NCBI GenBank assembly: GCA_002358955.1
Contig: DEPV01000093.1
Span: 6,638 to 12,519 of the forward strand
From: Erysipelothrix sp. UBA3383
GTDB lineage: Bacteria; Bacillota_I; Bacilli_A; Erysipelotrichales; Erysipelotrichaceae
Reading direction: 5' to 3'
Length of the DNA stretch: 5,882 nt
Below, piece by piece: positions 4,712 through 5,882 of the stretch. The position numbers and the translations under genes are program-made. How positions within the stretch are numbered: position 1 is the first letter of the stretch; each line of letters begins with the position of its first letter. The notes under the pieces are model-generated. The model saw only the letters and a program-made list of their open reading frames with translations. It was not told where the DNA came from and ran no database searches.

Positions 4712-5882
4712 TTATTCCTCACTGTCCGTTTTGCGGTCAGATTCATCCGAACCCTCATTTTGCCCTTGATCATCACCCTCATCACCACTTGGTGCATCCG
4801 GTTTCTCTTCTGGCTTGGGCTCTTCTTTTGCAGGTTTATCTGCAATGTCATAATAGAATAATTCTACAACACTACTGCTGGTTTGTACATAGTAACTCCC
4901 AGCTCCTGGTGTACTTCTAACCACGACATCATACTCTAAAGTATCAATGAGTGATGAGTGTACAGAGGATACATTCAATTTACTGATTTTAACGGATATG
5001 CCATCTTTTTCAAGTTCTTGTTTGGCATCTAAGATATTCATACCAATAATATTATTTGGAATGATGGTTTCTTTTTCACCCGATACGACAAGGGTTAATT
5101 CAAAGCGTTTGAATGGTTCAATACGATCTCCTTCAAGCAGTCCACTTTGTGAGATGACCTGATTTAATTTAAGATCGGGTCTTACTTCTTTCTCCAGTTT
5201 AATGGATACATTATAATCTCTTAAGTACTCTTCAACCTCACTAACACTCATACCTGTAAAATCAGGAATAATCAGACGTTTTCCTTGCGAGATTTTTAGT
5301 TTGATGGTTGTTCCTTCAGTAATATCACCAACAAGATCTGGTGTTGTACTGATAACAATATCCTTATCAAACTCATCTGAGAATTCATAATCATAGTATG
5401 GATTGACAATCAGGCCAATCTCTTCAAGCATTTGTGTTACTTCACTAACATCTTTACCAATCACTTCAGGAAGTTCTAAGGGTTTATTAGAAGAGCCTCC
5501 ATTAATTAAGAAGTAGAGCATAACACTTAAGATTACTGTAAGGATTACTCCTGCAATAACCATTTTCTTACGTTTATTATTTTCAGGTTTATTCTCTGGC
5601 TCATCTTGAAGTTCTTCACCTTCAACATGGGTCAGTTTGGCAATAACCTTAGTGCCTTCATCCTCTTCAACATCAGGATACCACAGTGGCTCATTGATGC
5701 GGCTTGCATCCAGTGCACTGCGCAGATCATCATAGAACTCCTCTGCACTGCTGTAGCGGTAAATACGGTTTTTATGCGTTGCTTTTGCAATGATGTTTGC
5801 AAGTGAAGTTGGAAGTGATGGATTAAAGTCTAGTATTGATGGAAATGGATCTCGCATGTGTTTCATTGCGATTTCAACCGGT
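4712..5882 (-). CDS. prkC: PASTA-domain Ser/Thr protein kinase (PrkC/Stk1 type), C-terminal part
   Basis: This is the distal part of a membrane kinase that senses muropeptides or lipid II and phosphorylates cytoplasmic targets in wall synthesis, division and translation. The gene enters from the right edge; the first complete codons read PVEIAMKHMRDPFPS, the end of the kinase domain, so the catalytic residues are outside the window. Counting from the internal Met at 5866, the kinase C-lobe ends near residue 52 (RYSSAEEFYDDLRSAL). A charged juxtamembrane segment (53-101) follows, then a transmembrane helix (102-121, preceded by KRKK). Three PASTA domains follow (about 130-195, 198-264 and 267-338) and the protein ends in an acidic, Pro/Glu/Asp/Gly-rich tail (341-384). 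The topology (kinase inside, PASTA outside) fits PrkC. It is the upstream gene of rsgA-rpe-thiN; a prpC phosphatase would be expected further right. Confidence 0.95.
   Translation of the reverse strand, partial: PVEIAMKHMRDPFPSILDFNPSLPTSLANIIAKATHKNRIYRYSSAEEFYDDLRSALDASRINEPLWYPDVEEDEGTKVIAKLTHVEGEELQDEPENKPENNKRKKMVIAGVILTVILSVMLYFLINGGSSNKPLELPEVIGKDVSEVTQMLEEIGLIVNPYYDYEFSDEFDKDIVISTTPDLVGDITEGTTIKLKISQGKRLIIPDFTGMSVSEVEEYLRDYNVSIKLEKEVRPDLKLNQVISQSGLLEGDRIEPFKRFELTLVVSGEKETIIPNNIIGMNILDAKQELEKDGISVKISKLNVSSVHSSLIDTLEYDVVVRSTPGAGSYYVQTSSSVVELFYYDIADKPAKEEPKPEEKPDAPSGDEGDDQGQNEGSDESDRKTDSEE

Noticed and set aside
4947..5162. Plus-strand open frame of 71 codons
   Set aside because: It is antisense to the PASTA domains of prkC, with low-complexity Ser/Ile/Phe content and no ribosome binding site.
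5606..5806. Plus-strand open frame of 66 codons
   Set aside because: It is antisense to the kinase C-lobe and juxtamembrane part of prkC, and nothing in its translation is recognisable.
1..5882. Mobile element, prophage, CRISPR or defence system
   Set aside because: All genes are recognisable housekeeping genes in a known order. There are no transposase motifs, no repeat-spacer arrays, and no integrase or attachment-site duplications in the window.

Overview
The window is ordinary bacterial core genome from a low-GC Gram-positive (Firmicutes/Bacillota). The signs are a PASTA-domain Ser/Thr kinase (PrkC/Stk1 type) immediately upstream of rsgA, rpe and thiN, purine-rich Shine-Dalgarno sequences, sigma-A-type promoters and moderately AT-rich codon use. 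The gene order prkC-rsgA-rpe-thiN, with rpmB convergent to it, matches the order known from Bacillus subtilis. A divergent FtsA and the absence of a spoVM-like gene between thiN and rpmB fit a non-sporulating lineage such as Erysipelotrichia. That placement is inference only; no search was run.

Layout, left to right. Bases 1-566 (minus) hold the N-terminal half of ftsZ, which runs off the left edge. Bases 584-1819 (minus) hold ftsA, 17 bp upstream of ftsZ and clearly in the same operon. Bases 1820-2333 are a 514-bp divergent intergenic region with a likely ftsA promoter, a strong-looking rpmB promoter and several short inverted or direct repeats. Bases 2334-2525 (plus) are rpmB (ribosomal protein L28), followed by two terminator hairpins, the second of which overlaps the end of thiN. 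Bases 2583-4677 (minus) are thiN, rpe and rsgA, joined by 4-bp ATGA overlaps. Bases 4712-5882 (minus) are the C-terminal part of prkC, which runs off the right edge.

How the genes work together. FtsZ forms the cytokinetic ring and FtsA normally tethers it to the membrane. PrkC senses peptidoglycan through extracellular PASTA domains. RsgA matures the 30S subunit and RpmB is a 50S protein. Rpe and ThiN are metabolic enzymes (pentose phosphate pathway and thiamine diphosphate synthesis), so the right-hand operon combines wall signalling, ribosome assembly and central metabolism.

I see no mobile element, CRISPR array, tRNA or rRNA, and no clearly new multi-gene system. Three points deserve a second look. 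The FtsA has all three signature motifs of its actin-like ATP site degraded. The ftsZ gene changes composition abruptly: the stretch encoded by bases 1 to about 200 has almost no G/C-ending codons, whereas the preceding 120 codons have about a quarter. The ftsA-rpmB intergenic region carries several symmetric repeats, including three GTTTAT elements spaced exactly 10 bp apart.
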